Positions 1-10,924 of a DNA stretch of 64,000 nt are shown here, piece after piece; position 1 is the first letter of the stretch; each line of letters starts with the position of its first letter. The translations under genes and the position numbers were made by a program. Origin of the DNA: Strix aluco (Eukaryota > Chordata > Aves > Strigiformes > Strigidae); NCBI RefSeq assembly GCF_031877795.1, contig NC_133970.1, forward strand, positions 48,986,828 through 49,050,827. Reading direction: 5' to 3'. The notes under the pieces were generated by a model. The model searched no databases, had not been told where the DNA came from, and worked only from the letters and a program-made list of their open reading frames with translations.

Positions 1-251
1 CTCCAGCGATTTCCTCCCCCTCTTCTAACTACTATTGCTGCAGCCAGCAGGGAAGCCTTTAGCTTCATTTTTGCCTGATCCTTTCTTTCTCTCCTTTCCT
101 CCCTATTGTTACATAGTGTATAAGCAATTTCAGTTAACTGTGAAATGGACATTCCCTCTGTCCCATCTACCTTTTGAACTTCCTCCTAATATCCTGTGAT
201 GCTTGGCCCATAAATGACATATTAAACAATCTCCAGTTTGCATCATCCTCT
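1..251 (-). pseudogene. ERV-C gag, C-terminal capsid fragment
   Basis: On the minus strand this stretch reads in broken frames as the end of a gammaretroviral capsid, with the typical 'MSFMGQ..DIRRK' and 'YNNRE' type segments. Several stops interrupt it and it runs off the left edge of the window. It continues the gag at 861-1880; the two parts are separated only by the solo LTR at 252-860. Family assignment rests on resemblance of the capsid C-terminus to class I ERVs. It is a dead remnant. Confidence 0.65.
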
Positions 252-860
252 TGTCACCCTGAACAAGAGGCCTTGTTCAGAGCTGCTTAAACTGTATGTA
301 CTTGATACCCATGGGAAAGAATGTATTGTTTACCAGGAGTTGTAGGCTGCAAAGCTTCTCATTGCACCCAAGGACACATAGTGCATGTTGTTATCCAGAC
401 AAGTGTTTCTCATCAAACACAAGGACAAATTGGATGCACCAGATAGGTCAGCCTGTTCCTTAAACCGTCAACAATAATTAGCAAGGAACTTCTAATCAGA
501 AGCTACAATCCTGGAAGAAGAGAAACATCCTGGGACCTGGAAGCTTGTTAAAATTGTCTTACGTAAATAAGCTTAAGACCCCTGCCTGGATACAGACTCT
601 CACCCTTAGAGCTTGCACAGAAAGTTGACAAACCCACTGTATGTTACCAACCAATAAGGGATAAGAGTGACAAGCAACTAACCAATAATCATTATAGAAA
701 ATACATAATCACATAGTTCGGAGTGTATAAATACTTTGTAATTCTTTGGTGTGCAGTGCTTGATTTGTGGAAGCTTTCCACCTAGCACCCTGCACAGAAT
801 AAAGCAATATCTCCTCTCTAAACTAATCTTTGGTTTTGAGAGTCTTTATTTCAGGTAACA
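252..860 (+). mobile_element. Solo LTR inserted in ERV-C gag
   Basis: The element starts TGTCACCC, ends GGTAACA and is flanked by the 4-bp direct repeat CTCT (248-251 and 861-864), which is diagnostic of integration. Plus-strand signals are a TATA-like TATAAATA at 726-733 and AATAAA at 798-803. No internal retroviral sequence lies next to it, so it is a solo LTR left by LTR-LTR recombination. Related LTRs lie in the palindrome arms at 6275-6936 (minus) and 23117-23778 (plus). Confidence 0.85.
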
Positions 861-1880
861 CTCTCAGTTTAAGTCTGTCCATTTCTTGGCTGTCTTAGAC
901 AGCCTTTCATAAAAATCAGAGGGATTCTCATTATGTCCTTGTCTGACCTCATATAGTTTAGATAAATTTTTTGGCTTTGGGATCCCATGCTGGATTCCAT
1001 ATAATATCAATTGCTGATATTGTTTTAATTTATTCTTCCCATATGCTGTATTCAGGTTCCAATTGGGATCCTCCCTCAGGGGTAAATACTGATGAGAGTT
1101 TTCAGTTCTGTTTCTTTTTTCCCCTTTCTCCCTGGCTTTTTCTAAAACCATTCTTTTTTTCTTCTGCTGTAAAGAAGGTATTCAATAACACCTGCATATC
1201 ACCCCAATTTGGGTTATGAGTCAACATGATAGTTTCCAAGAGCTGATGCATTCCTTCGGGATTTTCCCTATAAGTACCAACAATTTGTTTCCAGTTCAAT
1301 AAATCGGAGGTAGTGAATAGCACATGCACAAAGATTGGTGTGTCATTGGCACCCACTGCTTGTCTCAAGGGTACTTGTATTATTGGCTGGGTCTGTCCCC
1401 TAGTATGACTTGCAATAGGACTAAACCTTTCATTTCCCATGTGTTTTTTATTTTCTTCATTTTCCTGTTTTCTCTCTTCCTTACTTTCCCCTGTATTATA
1501 TGGAGGTGGGGAAGAAGGGACCAACATTTGTACATCTTCCTGTTCTTCCCCCCCAACAAATTACTCCTTGCTTAACCTCCTTTTCTTCTAAACATGGCAT
1601 AACTATATCCCCTAATTTACATTTCTGAATATCTGGTTTCCTATATAAAGTCATAAATGCATCAACATATGGAACCTCATCCTATTTCCCCAGTCAACAG
1701 CAAAATAACATCAGTTGCAATATTGTATTAAATTGTAAATATTTATTCTCTGGCCATTTTTCACCATTATCCAATTTATAATTTGGCCACCATTGGTTAC
1801 AATACCTTTTCATTTTCTCTTTAGTCCCAAAGGGCTACAGGGAGGAATCATGGATTGACCTGACCAAATTCCGTCAGCTG
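861..1880 (-). pseudogene. ERV-C gag (matrix to capsid), decayed
   Basis: Minus-strand frames at 1102-1527 and 864-1151 give a proline-rich PPPY-containing linker followed by capsid, including the 'YLPLRE' and 'YGIQHGIPKPKNLSKLYEV' type blocks typical of class I ERV capsids. The matrix part (about 1560-1880) is readable only by changing frames. Frameshifts and stops show it is non-functional. It follows the leader and primer-binding site at 2208-2225, as expected for a minus-strand provirus, and is cut at 861 by a solo LTR. Confidence 0.75.
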
Positions 1881-2207
1881 TGACCCCTCCACAGCCTACC
1901 CCAATGCACAGTCAGCTCTGACTCTGCCGGTCAATTAAGGCATCCCTTGCCAGCGTCTACATGTGAGAAATATCAATCTTCTGCAGAAGTAAATTTAAAT
2001 AGGACACTCACCAATCCAGGAATCCACCCCCCTTTGGCCCTGGCACAAATATCTCTTCAGTGTTGCACCTTTGAGTTGCTCACTGCCCAACACCAGAGGG
2101 GATCCAGAGGAGTCCCTGATCAACAGGTCGGTGTGTGCTGGAGTCCCGTCTGGTCTGATTCTCTGCTGTCTGGTGCGGCAAGATGATCCATGAAAGGCCT
2201 CGTGGCT

Positions 2208-2225
2208 GTCCCATCTGGGTTGCCA
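2208..2225 (-). other. ERV-C primer-binding site
   Basis: Read on the minus strand this is an 18-mer beginning TGGCAACCCAG, three bases downstream of the LTR end at 2229. Position and the leading TGG (complement of CCA) identify it as a tRNA primer site. I cannot assign the tRNA confidently; it differs from the proline site of ERV-A and the histidine site of ERV-B. Confidence 0.6.
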
Positions 2226-2228
2226 GAA

Positions 2229-2743
2229 TGTTGTCCCAAAACCAGGGTTCTTCACCTGGTGTGCAAAGAGCCAATTAACACACAGAGTTGAGATATTTGT
2301 ATTGCAGTTCTGTGCAGAAAAGGGTGCTAGGCATCCAAAGTGGCCAGCACACCGAGTTACAAACACACACCATATTTATTTGTTTCTGAACACACAAACG
2401 CATGCCTCTATACATAACTACTAGTTAGTATTTTATCACAATATCATCTATTGGCTAGTTTTATTCCTCGCTTTCATTTAAAGTCACAGTATCTACTGAT
2501 TAACATACGCATGCTCAAAGGGTGAGGGGTTTCATGAAGAGGTGGGTAACTAACTTAAGCTACAGAGGTGTGGCTTTCATATTATAATGAGCTAAGTACA
2601 CATAAAGGACACAAAAATAGGTACTTTCTACAGCATGGTTTCAGATCACCATTCTGTTGGTCATAAATCTTAACAATACAGTAGTTCTACTGTAGAACTA
2701 AGCAACCATAAATTTGCTTATAGCAATAGTGATCCTGGTTACA
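2229..2743 (-). mobile_element. ERV-C 5' LTR
   Basis: The right boundary (TGTAACCAGG on the minus strand, 2743) is a best guess; the left boundary (ACAACA at 2229, then primer site) is firm. A minus-strand AATAAA lies near 2372-2377, about 145 bp before the LTR end, consistent with a U3-R-U5 layout. The LTR drives toward the gag remnant at lower coordinates. Confidence 0.55.
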
Positions 2744-3135
2744 AAACAAAACTTCGATTCTGAGCTGCAGATCAGATGAGAAACATTGGCTTTTTGTCTT
2801 TTGATAAGTTCTTGCTCTTTTATCCTTTTACAACATCACCACATCCATATTCTCTAATCTTCTCTCTGCCCTCCCTTATCTGTGTTCCACCAGGGAGGAA
2901 AGTGGCCAGGACATGCTGGAGGATGCCAAGCTTACATGACTTGAGTTTTCCAGTTTTATTTTCAAATCTTATACTAAAATAATCGTTGGCCAGGTTCATG
3001 GGGTCTTGCAGAAACAAGGAGGCTTGGGTGACTATAAGCCCCACATCAGCATAACATACACAGCTGATCGCAGGGAGCATCCTAGAAAAGGATGGTCTGT
3101 CATCTTGCCTTGCGTAAGGCTCTTCATATTTAAAT
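2744..3135. other. Unclassified sequence between ERV-C LTR and palindrome
   Basis: No convincing gene. A 112-codon minus-strand frame crosses it but has no recognisable domain. Its last four bases, AAAT (3132-3135), match the four bases that follow the inner LTR at 14265, which matters for the palindrome's history. Confidence 0.4.
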
Positions 3136-3687
3136 TGTGAGAAACGCTCAGTTGCCAATTATCCGTAGCTCAGACAGGATGCGGTGTGAAGCACTCACTC
3201 TTTATTATGTTCTTGCAAGACCAGGCGCCCCCATCAAGTGGATGTGCCTACCAGCCATCATGCAATGGTTTATATCCCTTTCTCCCAACCGCCAGTTCCC
3301 TCCCCTGATTCCTCATTGGCTGAGTACTACAGGGTGTACAGACTTCCCGAACCGCCTACCGATACGCCCCTTCATGTCTGTGTTCATACCTGGCATGTTC
3401 ATGGAAATGAACCTTGGCTTTCTCCAGGGCGGAGAAGTTAACATGCATGAGCTCATCACGCAAGCCTACTAAGATGGAAAAGTTCGCCCCAAGTCTTTCG
3501 GTATCTGCATCCATCTAAAGCCAGTTCCAAGTACTGGGTCATCACAGTTGACAAAAAGACCACTTGCCTTCTAGCCCTAGGCCAGGGATTTCAATGGTTG
3601 TGAATTGCTCTCGCTGATTGCTTTGGTGAATCGCTCCTGCCCTTCCCATCGGGCTTATTATGTGAAAACAACATTCTTTCCCTTACA
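3136..3687 (-). mobile_element. LTR of ERV-A family, outer left copy
   Basis: A 552-bp LTR in minus orientation: on the plus strand it begins TGTGAGAA and ends CCCTTACA. It is one of four copies (also 8174-8725, 13714-14265 and 26366-26885). Its flanks do not match (AAAT on the left, GTAA on the right), so it is neither a simple solo LTR nor an intact provirus end. It carries the reversed CCAAT, TATA and AATAAA signals described for the copy at 8174-8725. Confidence 0.85.
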
Positions 3688-4172
3688 GTAAGAATAAAGG
3701 GTCTTTCCTTCTGCACTTCAATGGAGAGTCCGTGCCTCAATTGCCACACCGCTGCCCTTCCTTCTTTCTTCCACTGACCTCAGTGTTTGCATAGGTAGTT
3801 CCCTCACCACTCCTCACAACTCCTCCCAGGTTCCCCTTCTTAAATACGGTACCGCAGAGGCGCAGCCACCGTCGCTAATTGGCTCGGCCTTGCCCAGAGG
3901 TGGGTCCAAATCGGAGCCCGGGGAGCTTCGAGCAGCTTCTCACAGGGGCCACTGCTGTAGTCCCCTCCCCTGCTACCAAAACCCCCCACAACACATGCAA
4001 ACCCAGCACAGTGTGGCACCACACAGTGCGTGCAGGCAGGGCTGGGCCCACATGGGACCCCTGGTCAGGACCGGACCCCACTACACTGCAGACACAGTGC
4101 AGCCACACTGCAATGGTTACTCAGCTGCCACTTGCTGCATGGGCTTCAGAAAATACCTACCCAGATGGAAAT
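3688..4172 (-). other. GC-rich, promoter-like block (left arm)
   Basis: Unclassified. Read on the minus strand (plus strand of the mirror copy 25881-26365) it carries a CCAAT box followed about 35 bp later by a TATTTAAG element. It may be part of another LTR or a captured promoter. Small frames here are identical in both arms simply because the arms are nearly identical. Confidence 0.4.
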
Positions 4173-4462
4173 CATAAAATCACAGACTGGTTTGTGTTGG
4201 AAGGGATCTTAAAGCCCATCCAGTTCCAACCCCCCTGCCCTGGGCAGGGACACCTTCCACTGGCCCAGGTTGTCCAAAGTCCCGTCCAACCTGGCCTTGA
4301 ACCCTTCCAGGGAGGGGGCAGCCACAGCTTCTCTGGGCAACCTGTGCCAGGGCCTCCCCACCCTCACAGGGAAGAATTTCTGCCTTAGATCTCATCTAAA
4401 TCTCCCCTCTGTCAGTTTAAAACCATTGCCCCTTGTCCTATTGTTACCCAAAAAGTGGATTC
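4173..4462 (-). mobile_element. CR1 LINE 3' fragment (left arm)
   Basis: Contains the reversed CR1 3' segment: 'aaatcataaaatcacagact', then the conserved blocks coding for the end of ORF2 ('LFPVRVGRPWHRL' type) and the 'caaggggcaatggttttaaa' segment. About 290 bp, severely 5' truncated. Mirror copy at 25591-25880. Confidence 0.8.
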
Positions 4463-5093
4463 GTGCCCAGCGTGCCATAGCCCAATCTTAACACACTGAG
4501 GAGAGATATTGTATTTATTCAGACCTGGGTGCTCAGTGGACTTTTCCACAAATCAAGCACCCCAACAGCAGGTTTTCGTGCTTCTTCTATACACAAAAAT
4601 CAGAGGTTAGTGCTTTTCCAAACACGCCTATTAGATACTGATTGGTTAGTGATTACCATACAATTATATGGCTTCCATAATGCTTTGACTACTCTGCATG
4701 CTCAGGGGAAGGGTCTTAACCTGGGCAGGGGTCTCTTTGACCTGTGGGTGTGTTTTTTAGTATTATAATGGAGGTAGTTCACTGTCAGGACACTCAAAAG
4801 TTAAGCTTCGTTGCCAAGATAAGTAAGTGAATAGTCACTTTGCCAGGTTGTCAAATAACTCATCCTCAACACAATCCCAGACATTCTCTTTATGATCCAG
4901 CATGTTCTGCTTATTTTCTAGGGTTTGGAGATCAAAGCTTGTTTTTGATGAACTTCTTATCGAAAATCAAAGTCAACTTGACCACACTTCAAAGTCTTGC
5001 TTGACCAGGTTTCAAAACCTCATAATTGTCCCCATATGTGTGGTAACCATGGCTGCTAGCAAATGTGAAGTATACTATATCGCTATCACTACA
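4463..5093 (-). mobile_element. LTR, approximate bounds (left arm)
   Basis: Reverse-oriented LTR related to the one at 252-860: shared 'cacaaatcaagcaccccaac' near the U3/R boundary and similar spacing. It starts TGTAGTGATAG on the minus strand (5093). The other end is blurred against the CR1 fragment. Mirror copy 24960-25590. Confidence 0.55.
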
Positions 5094-5544
5094 CTCCCTG
5101 ATAAAGAGTAATAAAATAAATAAAATATGATAAATAAAAATAGTGAGCTTATTTGATGGCTTTTATTTTTGTTTCATCAGTTCAAATAATATCTATATAC
5201 ATTTTTGATGATCTGCAACTTTTTAGAAATGAAACTTGCATGGAAAGTAGTATGAAGATTGTTAGCATAAATTTTTCTTTGCTGCAGGTAGAAGTCTTTC
5301 TGGCAGTGATAGGAATTCTACTGTAAATTCTGATAATATGTATAACCCATTTGGGCAACTGTGTGTCAGAAGCTATGGACATTTATTGAGCACAAAGTAT
5401 ATTACTCCATGTTTTAACCAGTTTGTTACTCTTTCCTGAACATGGAAGTAGTTAGTTAAAGCATTCAGCACTCTTGACTTTACTTCAGGGTGCTGAATCA
5501 TTTAGTATGTCAGTCAACAACTGATAGGATTGGCAAAGACACTT
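5094..5544. other. No recognisable feature (left arm)
   Basis: AT-rich, apparently unique DNA. No gene, repeat or RNA seen. Its mirror is 24509-24959. Confidence 0.5.
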
Positions 5545-5884
5545 TGTGATGGTTTAGCCCCTGCCGGGGTCTGAGACCACGCGGCCGCTGCCCCTCCCCC
5601 ACAAAGGGAGTGAGATACAAAGCCCCGGGACTGAGATAAGGACAGGTTTAATACAGCAGTGCAATAGCAACACAACAAACAACAACAATAACAGTGATAA
5701 CAATGAACAGAGCAAAGTATCTACCGATACAGCAAAGAGAGAACCGGCTGCGCCAACCCACGCGTCCACTGATTCTTCCTGTGCTCGAGATAGGATGTGA
5801 TGTTAGCATGGCATATGAATAACCCAGCTAGAGCTTCCCCCCACTGTTGGGGAAACTTAACCCTGTCCTGGTTAAACCAGGACA
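5545..5884 (-). mobile_element. Short solo LTR with 5-bp target duplication (left arm)
   Basis: A 340-bp element, TGTGATGG...CAGGACA on the plus strand, flanked by CACTT (5540-5544 and 5885-5889). In sense (minus) orientation it begins TGTCCTGGTTTAACC, an end typical of common avian LTRs, and carries ATTAAA. Mirror copy 24169-24508 has AAGTG on both sides, confirming the boundaries. Confidence 0.8.
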
Positions 5885-6274
5885 CACTTTTATTAAAAAT
5901 AAATATTTCTAAATAAATTTAAATAAATAAGTTTAAATAAATAGTAAAATTTATTAAATAAATGTTTAAATAAATATTTATATTAAACTTCAATTTAGCA
6001 TTGCTAGATATATGCAGAGATATTTGGGATTGGTTCCAGGAATCTTGCTATTAACTAAAATAAATATAGAAAAGATAGCTGCAAGTCTTTGGTGAGCAGT
6101 GCATTGCTGTAAGATGAGATTCTTGTTACCTATGCATTTGGATAGACATGCTTGAAAGTGATCTAGTCAGTGAAGACTTGAGGATAATAACCTATCATAT
6201 TTAGAAATATCCCAGCAGTGTTTTAAAAGTAAATATAAAATTATGTTATAAATTACAAAAATACACTTCTGAAT
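5885..6274. repeat. AT-rich AAATAAAT-type repeat and flank (left arm)
   Basis: About 5890-5995 is dense in AAATAAAT/ATTTAAAT units, followed by ordinary AT-rich DNA. No coding signal. Mirror copy 23779-24168. Confidence 0.65.
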
Positions 6275-6936
6275 TTTACCTGAAATAAAGACTCTCGAAA
6301 CCAGAGCTTAGTTTAGAGAGGAGATATTGCTCTGTTCTGTGCAGGGTGCTAGGTGGAAAGCTTCCACAAATCAAGCACCCCACACAAAAGAACTTCAAAG
6401 TATTTATACACTCCAAACTACATGATTACATATTTACTATAGTAATTATTGGTTAATTACTTATTGTTTCTATCCCTCATTGGTTAGTTACATGCTTGCT
6501 CTGATTTAAAGTTACAGTGGGGTTTTAATTTTCTGCACAAGCTGAAAGGGTGAGGGTCTTTATTCGGGCGGGGGTCTTAAACTGATTTATGTAAAACAAT
6601 TTTAATGAGCTTCCATGTCCCAGGATGTTTCTCTTCTTCAAGGACGGTAGCTCCTGATTAGAGGTTCCTTACTAATTATTGTTGATGGTTTGTAGAACAG
6701 ACTGACCTAGCTGATGCATCTAATCTGTCCTTGTATTTGATGAGAAACACTTGTATGGACAATAATACATACTCTGTGTCCTTGGGTGTGATGAGAAACA
6801 TTTGTGGATCCTGCAATGTGCAATGAGAAGCAGTTTTGTGGCCTACGATTCCTGGTAAATAATACATTCTATCCCACAGGTAGCAAGCACATAAAATTTA
6901 ATCAACTCTGAAAAAGGCCTCTTGCTCAGGGTAACA
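6275..6936 (-). mobile_element. LTR of the 252-860 family (left arm)
   Basis: Reverse-oriented LTR. It shares with 252-860 the start TGTTACCCTGAGCAAGAGGCC, the 'aagctttccacctagcaccc' block, AATAAAG-like and 'cagagcaatatctcctctct' sequence, and the end 'gagtctttatttcaggta'. No clear target duplication was found. Mirror copy 23117-23778. Confidence 0.75.
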
Positions 6937-7413
6937 CTAAAATACTTTGGTTGACCATATGGTGAGAAAAAAATAATACATGATAACCTTGCATTTATGT
7001 GTGCTATAGATTCTGTGCTTTATCTGTGCTTATAAGGAGAAAAGCTCTTGATGTGCATAAGGGCTTCATTTTTAGTCCCCTGAACTAAAAGATATTCTAG
7101 GGGTGCTTGAAGGCAATGGTGCTATAGAGATTCAGTATTTTTCACTGACATTTCCTTGTAAATAGCCTGAATTCAGATTGCTTGTAAATCTCATCTCCCC
7201 TTGCAGGAAGAGATCTAAAAACATCTTTAGAAATGACCCTGGGCCATGTGTTCAGCCTAATGCCAACCATTTGCTATCATCTCAAGGGCTAATGAGAAAA
7301 ATAGAAGCTATTGTGCCTAGCACATTGTATTTCAGAGAGAGAATGCATATCAAAGTATACTTTCAACTGGAAAAATGCACCCTTTTTGAGTTGAGCTGTC
7401 CTTGATGGCCCTC
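6937..7413. other. No recognisable feature (left arm)
   Basis: Apparently unique DNA with short frames that lack domains. Ends with CCCTC, the target duplication of the next LTR. Mirror 22640-23116. Confidence 0.5.
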
Positions 7414-8073
7414 TGTGAGAGACTGAAATGTCCTATGACTGTCTCAAAGCTTGCTTGTGTCTGTGCAAACCTCCAAGAGAAGCTGCTGCAGCCTGTGAAT
7501 TGGTCTGGGGGATGTCACCCAGAGAAGCGGGAGTGTATTGAAGGATGCACCCCCCCACTTCTTTTCGGCTGCATTGTCCAGACTCTTTAGACAAGCCTCA
7601 AAGGGGCAGAAGTGTGCTGAGTTGCCCCATCCTGTAGCCATTTGTGGCTCTGTTGTGTAGGCCAGACCCCATACATGCATTGCCAATGAACTGACAAGAG
7701 GCAAAGGTTCCTGCCCTGAAGCCAGATGCAACAAAACCTGTGGGAAACTAAAGGTGGGCAGATATGCTAATCAGCGGATACGATGAACTTAAAAAGGCAG
7801 CAGAAAATTTTGCCTGGTGTGCACCCACCACCGAAGAACTGAAGACTGAGGACCAATGGGACGTCACTGGATCCATGGTGGTGACTATTCTTGCAGCCCT
7901 ATCCCATATCCTTGCTTTATTTCCATCTTTTCCTTCCATTCTGTCCTATCGCTACCCCTCTTCACCTTTTTAATAATAAAAACCTGTTTTGGGTATACGG
8001 CATTTGACCTTGTTTGTGTCTTAATCTCGCTCTTGGGATCATATCGAAACCTCCCTGACATTGGATTGGGACA
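7414..8073 (+). mobile_element. Solo LTR with CCCTC target duplication (left arm)
   Basis: A 660-bp element from TGTGAGAG to TTGGGACA, flanked by CCCTC at 7409-7413 and 8074-8078. AATAAA at 7975-7980 gives plus orientation. Blocks around 7500-7600 and 7770-7860 match the solo LTR at 46317-47160, so both belong to one family with 5-bp duplications. In the right arm the same LTR is split by ERV-B. Confidence 0.85.
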
Positions 8074-8173
8074 CCCTCTAAAACAAAATTTACAGTGATG
8101 CATTTGGCTTCAAGTATGGCCTTGAGGCTACTTCTGCCCAGCAATAAGGATATCACCAAAAATGTCTTCATTT

Positions 8174-8725
8174 TGTAAGGGAAAGAATGTTGTTTTCGCA
8201 TAATAAGCCCGATGGGAAGGGCAGGAGCAATTCACCAAAGCAATCAACGAGAGCAATTCACAACCATTGAAATCCCTGGCCTAGGGCTAGAAGGCAAGTG
8301 GTCTTTTTGTCAACTGTGATGACCCAGTACTTGGAACTGGCTTTAGATGGATGCAGATACCGAAAGACTTGGGGCGAACTTTTCCATCTTAGTAGGCTTG
8401 CGTGATGAGCTCATGCATGTTAACTTCTCCGCCCTGGAGAAAGCCAAGGTTCATTTCCATGAACATGCCAGGTATGAACACAGACATGAAGGGGCGTATC
8501 GGTAGGCGGTTTGGGAAGTCTGTACACCCTGTAGTACTCAGCCAATGAGGAATCAGGGGAGGGAACTGGCGGTTGGGAGAAAGGGATATAAACCATTGCA
8601 TGATGGCTGGTAGGCGCGTCCACTTGATGGGGGCGCCCGGTCTTGCAAGAACGTAATAAAGAGTGAGTGCTTCACACCGCATCCTGTCTGAGCTACGGAT
8701 AATTGGCAACTGAGCTTTTCTCACA
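8174..8725 (+). mobile_element. ERV-A 5' LTR (inner left copy)
   Basis: A 552-bp LTR from TGTAAGGG to TTCTCACA. Promoter signals are CCAAT (8542-8546) and GATATAAA (8585-8592), with AATAAA at 8655-8660; the order fits U3-R-U5. A proline primer site follows at 8729. The upstream flank is ATTT (8170-8173). Confidence 0.9.
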
Positions 8726-8728
8726 ATT

Positions 8729-8746
8729 TGGGGGCTCGTCCGGGAT
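8729..8746 (+). other. ERV-A primer-binding site for tRNA-Pro
   Basis: TGGGGGCTCGTCCGGGAT, the classical gammaretroviral proline primer site, three bases after the LTR end. Confidence 0.95.
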
Positions 8747-8970
8747 CGAAGTCGTCGCCTGGGAGTCTCCGCCGTTGAGGGCGAGGAGGCGCGCCCTGTT
8801 GATTTCAACGGTCTCGCGAATCATCGACGGTGACTCCACGGGGACCGACTGAGATCCTGAGACTGATAATATAGACAGGCCTTGTGAACCACTGGGGGCA
8901 AAAGGATAAAAAAAAAAAAAGAGGAACTTTGGAAAGCGCTGTTAGACCAGGCAACTCTTGTGCACGGACC

Positions 8971-8978
8971 AAGGTAAG
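8971..8978 (+). promoter_or_regulatory. ERV-A leader splice donor (candidate)
   Basis: AAG|GTAAGA in the untranslated leader between primer site and gag start, where gammaretroviruses place the donor for spliced env mRNA. Prediction from consensus only. Confidence 0.5.
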
Positions 8979-9130
8979 AAAATTGGACTGTTAAGTACTG
9001 CCTTGGTGGTCTGGGAGATTCTGGTGGGTGGGAGCGAGTAAGCCGTACGTCAGTACGGGCTGAGGGCAGAGTCCGCAGTGGCGGCTCTGCTGTGCCGCGA
9101 GGAAAACGACCAGAAGTCTCGGGAAAAAAA

Positions 9131-9567
9131 ATGGGGAACAAAAAGACTAAGCTTAGCGGGAATTCAGGGAAGGTCCCTGAAAACATTCCCCCGTACAGTC
9201 CATTGGGGAGAATGTTGATACGATGAAGGAACGTTCCGAATACAAGGGGAAGGACAAAAAGAAAATGACACATTATTGTGTTTTTGTGTGGACAAAGGAG
9301 CCCATTTTGGGACGTAAGGCTTTTTGGCCAAAATATGGGTCAACTAAGAACTGGTTATGTCAAGACTTAAACTTCTATGTGAGTTCAAAGACCCCTTTTT
9401 CACAAGAGGAGTCTGACTACACCCCCTGTTGGGTCCAACAAAGGACTGAACACCTTTTTACCTTAAAGGTGGAACAGGAGGAACGGGAAGAAACTGGGGA
9501 TGAAAAGCCTCCAGAAGCTATCGTTGTGGGAGACTGGGGCATTTTGAGAGAGAATGCCCAGAGTTAA
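9131..9567 (+). pseudogene. ERV-A gag, matrix fragment
   Basis: ATG GGG at 9131 gives a myristoylation-type start (MGNKK). The frame is broken near 9216-9222 and continues in the frame open at 9223-9567. That frame has a matrix-like segment with 'FWPKYGS' and 'EESDY', closely matching the same region of the ERV-B gag (FWPVYGS, EESQY). After about 9567 gag is lost; the PPPY, capsid and zinc-knuckle parts are absent here, although a capsid piece reappears near 11140. Confidence 0.75.
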
Positions 9568-9672
9568 AGTAATTCCAATCATGAACTTTGAAGACAGAAT
9601 AGAGCAGTCAGGGGCTCTTTAGCTATAAATCCCACCAAGAGCCCTTGATAAATTGGAGGGTGGGACCCCGGG

Positions 9673-9784
9673 AGTGATACCGGGGCAAGCAAGACTTCTT
9701 TAATTATATTCCCTTGGGGTTGGAGTTATCGGACCAATGGGCGTCGGTGGCCAGCATAAAAGGGGAAGGGTTTACGGTTTCTGT

Positions 9785-9815
<31 letters not shown>

Positions 9816-9912
9816 GACAGTTGTGAGACAACTGTTATATCTCCCAAAGGCAGGCAGTAATCTGCTGGGCCGGGATTTGGTTATACGACTAGGATTACAA
9901 ATCCACACTTAT
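9673..9912 (+). pseudogene. ERV-A protease remnant
   Basis: A DTGA active-site motif is encoded at 9676-9687, and a 'GRDLVIRLG' type protease C-terminus near 9870-9900. Between them are a stop codon and a 26-base A run (9789-9814) in place of coding sequence. Position before RT fits protease. Non-functional. Confidence 0.65.
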
Positions 9913-10091
9913 AAGGAATGTGTATGACTATTACTATGAATACTCTGACAGAGAAAGATGAGGTAGATATAAACCCCATCGTGTGGGTCAAAGAGGGTAA
10001 TAGGGGAGGACTAAAAACCCCTCCCTTAAAAAAATTACCTTATTAGATGGACATGACATAGTATGACAGAAAACAAAGGGGTTGCTCAAGG

Positions 10092-10843
10092 ATGAACTGC
10101 TGGAACCCTGTATGTCCCCTTTCAACAACCCCATTTTGCCAATTCGAAAAATGGATGGTTCTTATCGATTGGTACAAGACTTCAAAAAAAAAAAAAAAAA
10201 AAGTAAATGAAATAGTCAAAAAGAGATATCCTGTGGTACCAAACCCATATACTCTGATGAGTAAAATACCACATGGACACAGATGGTTCAGTGTTATAGA
10301 CTTAAAGGATGCTTTTTGGGCTTGCCCATTAGATCCAGAAAGTAGGGATTTATTTGCCTTTGAATGGGAAGATGCCCAGACAGGGCGCAAACAACAGTTG
10401 AGGTGGACTGTTCTACCTCAAGGATTTACAGAATCCCCTAATTTATTTGGGCAGATATTAGAACAAACTCTGGAACAATTTAAGCCACCTGAAGGGGCCA
10501 TGTTACTACAGTATGTGGATGACATTTTACTCTCAGGGGAGGAGCGGTCTGAGGTGAAAATAGCCACAGATGGACTCCTTAATTTTCTGGGAAAACAAGG
10601 GTTAAGGGTCTCAAAGGCCAAACTCCAATATATAGAAAATGAAGTTAAGTATTTGGGCCATTTAATTACAGAAGGAAAGCGAAAAATAAATCCCGAAGGG
10701 ATTCAAGGGATAATTACCGCTCCCTGGAACTAAGAAAGAATTAAGAGAGTTTTTGGGATTGACTGGGTATTGTCGCCTATGGATTGAGGCCTATGCACAG
10801 AAAACAAAGGGGTTGTATCTTAAACTGCTGGATGAGGAACCAA
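10092..10843 (+). pseudogene. ERV-A reverse transcriptase domain
   Basis: An open frame to 10733 carries fingers and palm motifs: 'VPNPYTL', 'FSVIDLKDAFW', 'LPQGFTESP' and YVDD (10512-10523), then 'VKYLGHLI'. A 19-base A run (10184-10202) replaces part of the conserved fingers region with lysine codons. The frame shifts near 10733 and continues to about 10843 ('FLGLTGYCRLWI'), where the GC-rich insert interrupts thumb/connection. It is homologous to the RT that is missing from ERV-B. Confidence 0.85.
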
Positions 10844-10924
10844 AACCTAGCGCTCCTTCCCCTCCACCAGCAGCCGAACCCGTAATCGAGAAAAGCAGAA
10901 ACAATTAGAAAATAGTGGGGCAGA

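Larger units (their letters stand above)
3168..8725 (+). repeat. Left arm of large interrupted palindrome
   Basis: This 5.56-kb segment is the reverse complement of 13714-14483 plus 22094-26885 (the right arm with ERV-B removed). Positions add to 30,053 for left coordinates up to 7959 and to 22,439 from 7956 upward. I noticed only five mismatches outside the inner LTRs (3243, 3245, 3344, 3378, 4280). The arm contains LTR, CR1 fragment, several LTRs, AT-rich DNA and LTR, in that order. Confidence 0.9.

Noticed and set aside
3840..4490. Several 60-170-codon frames identical in both arms (also 25562-26213)
   Set aside because: Identity is due to the palindrome. The frames overlap each other on both strands in GC-rich DNA and a CR1 fragment.
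8389..8808. 139-codon minus-strand frame and its copies in all four ERV-A-family LTRs
   Set aside because: They are antisense frames inside LTRs. Conservation reflects the LTR copies, with no domain or start context.
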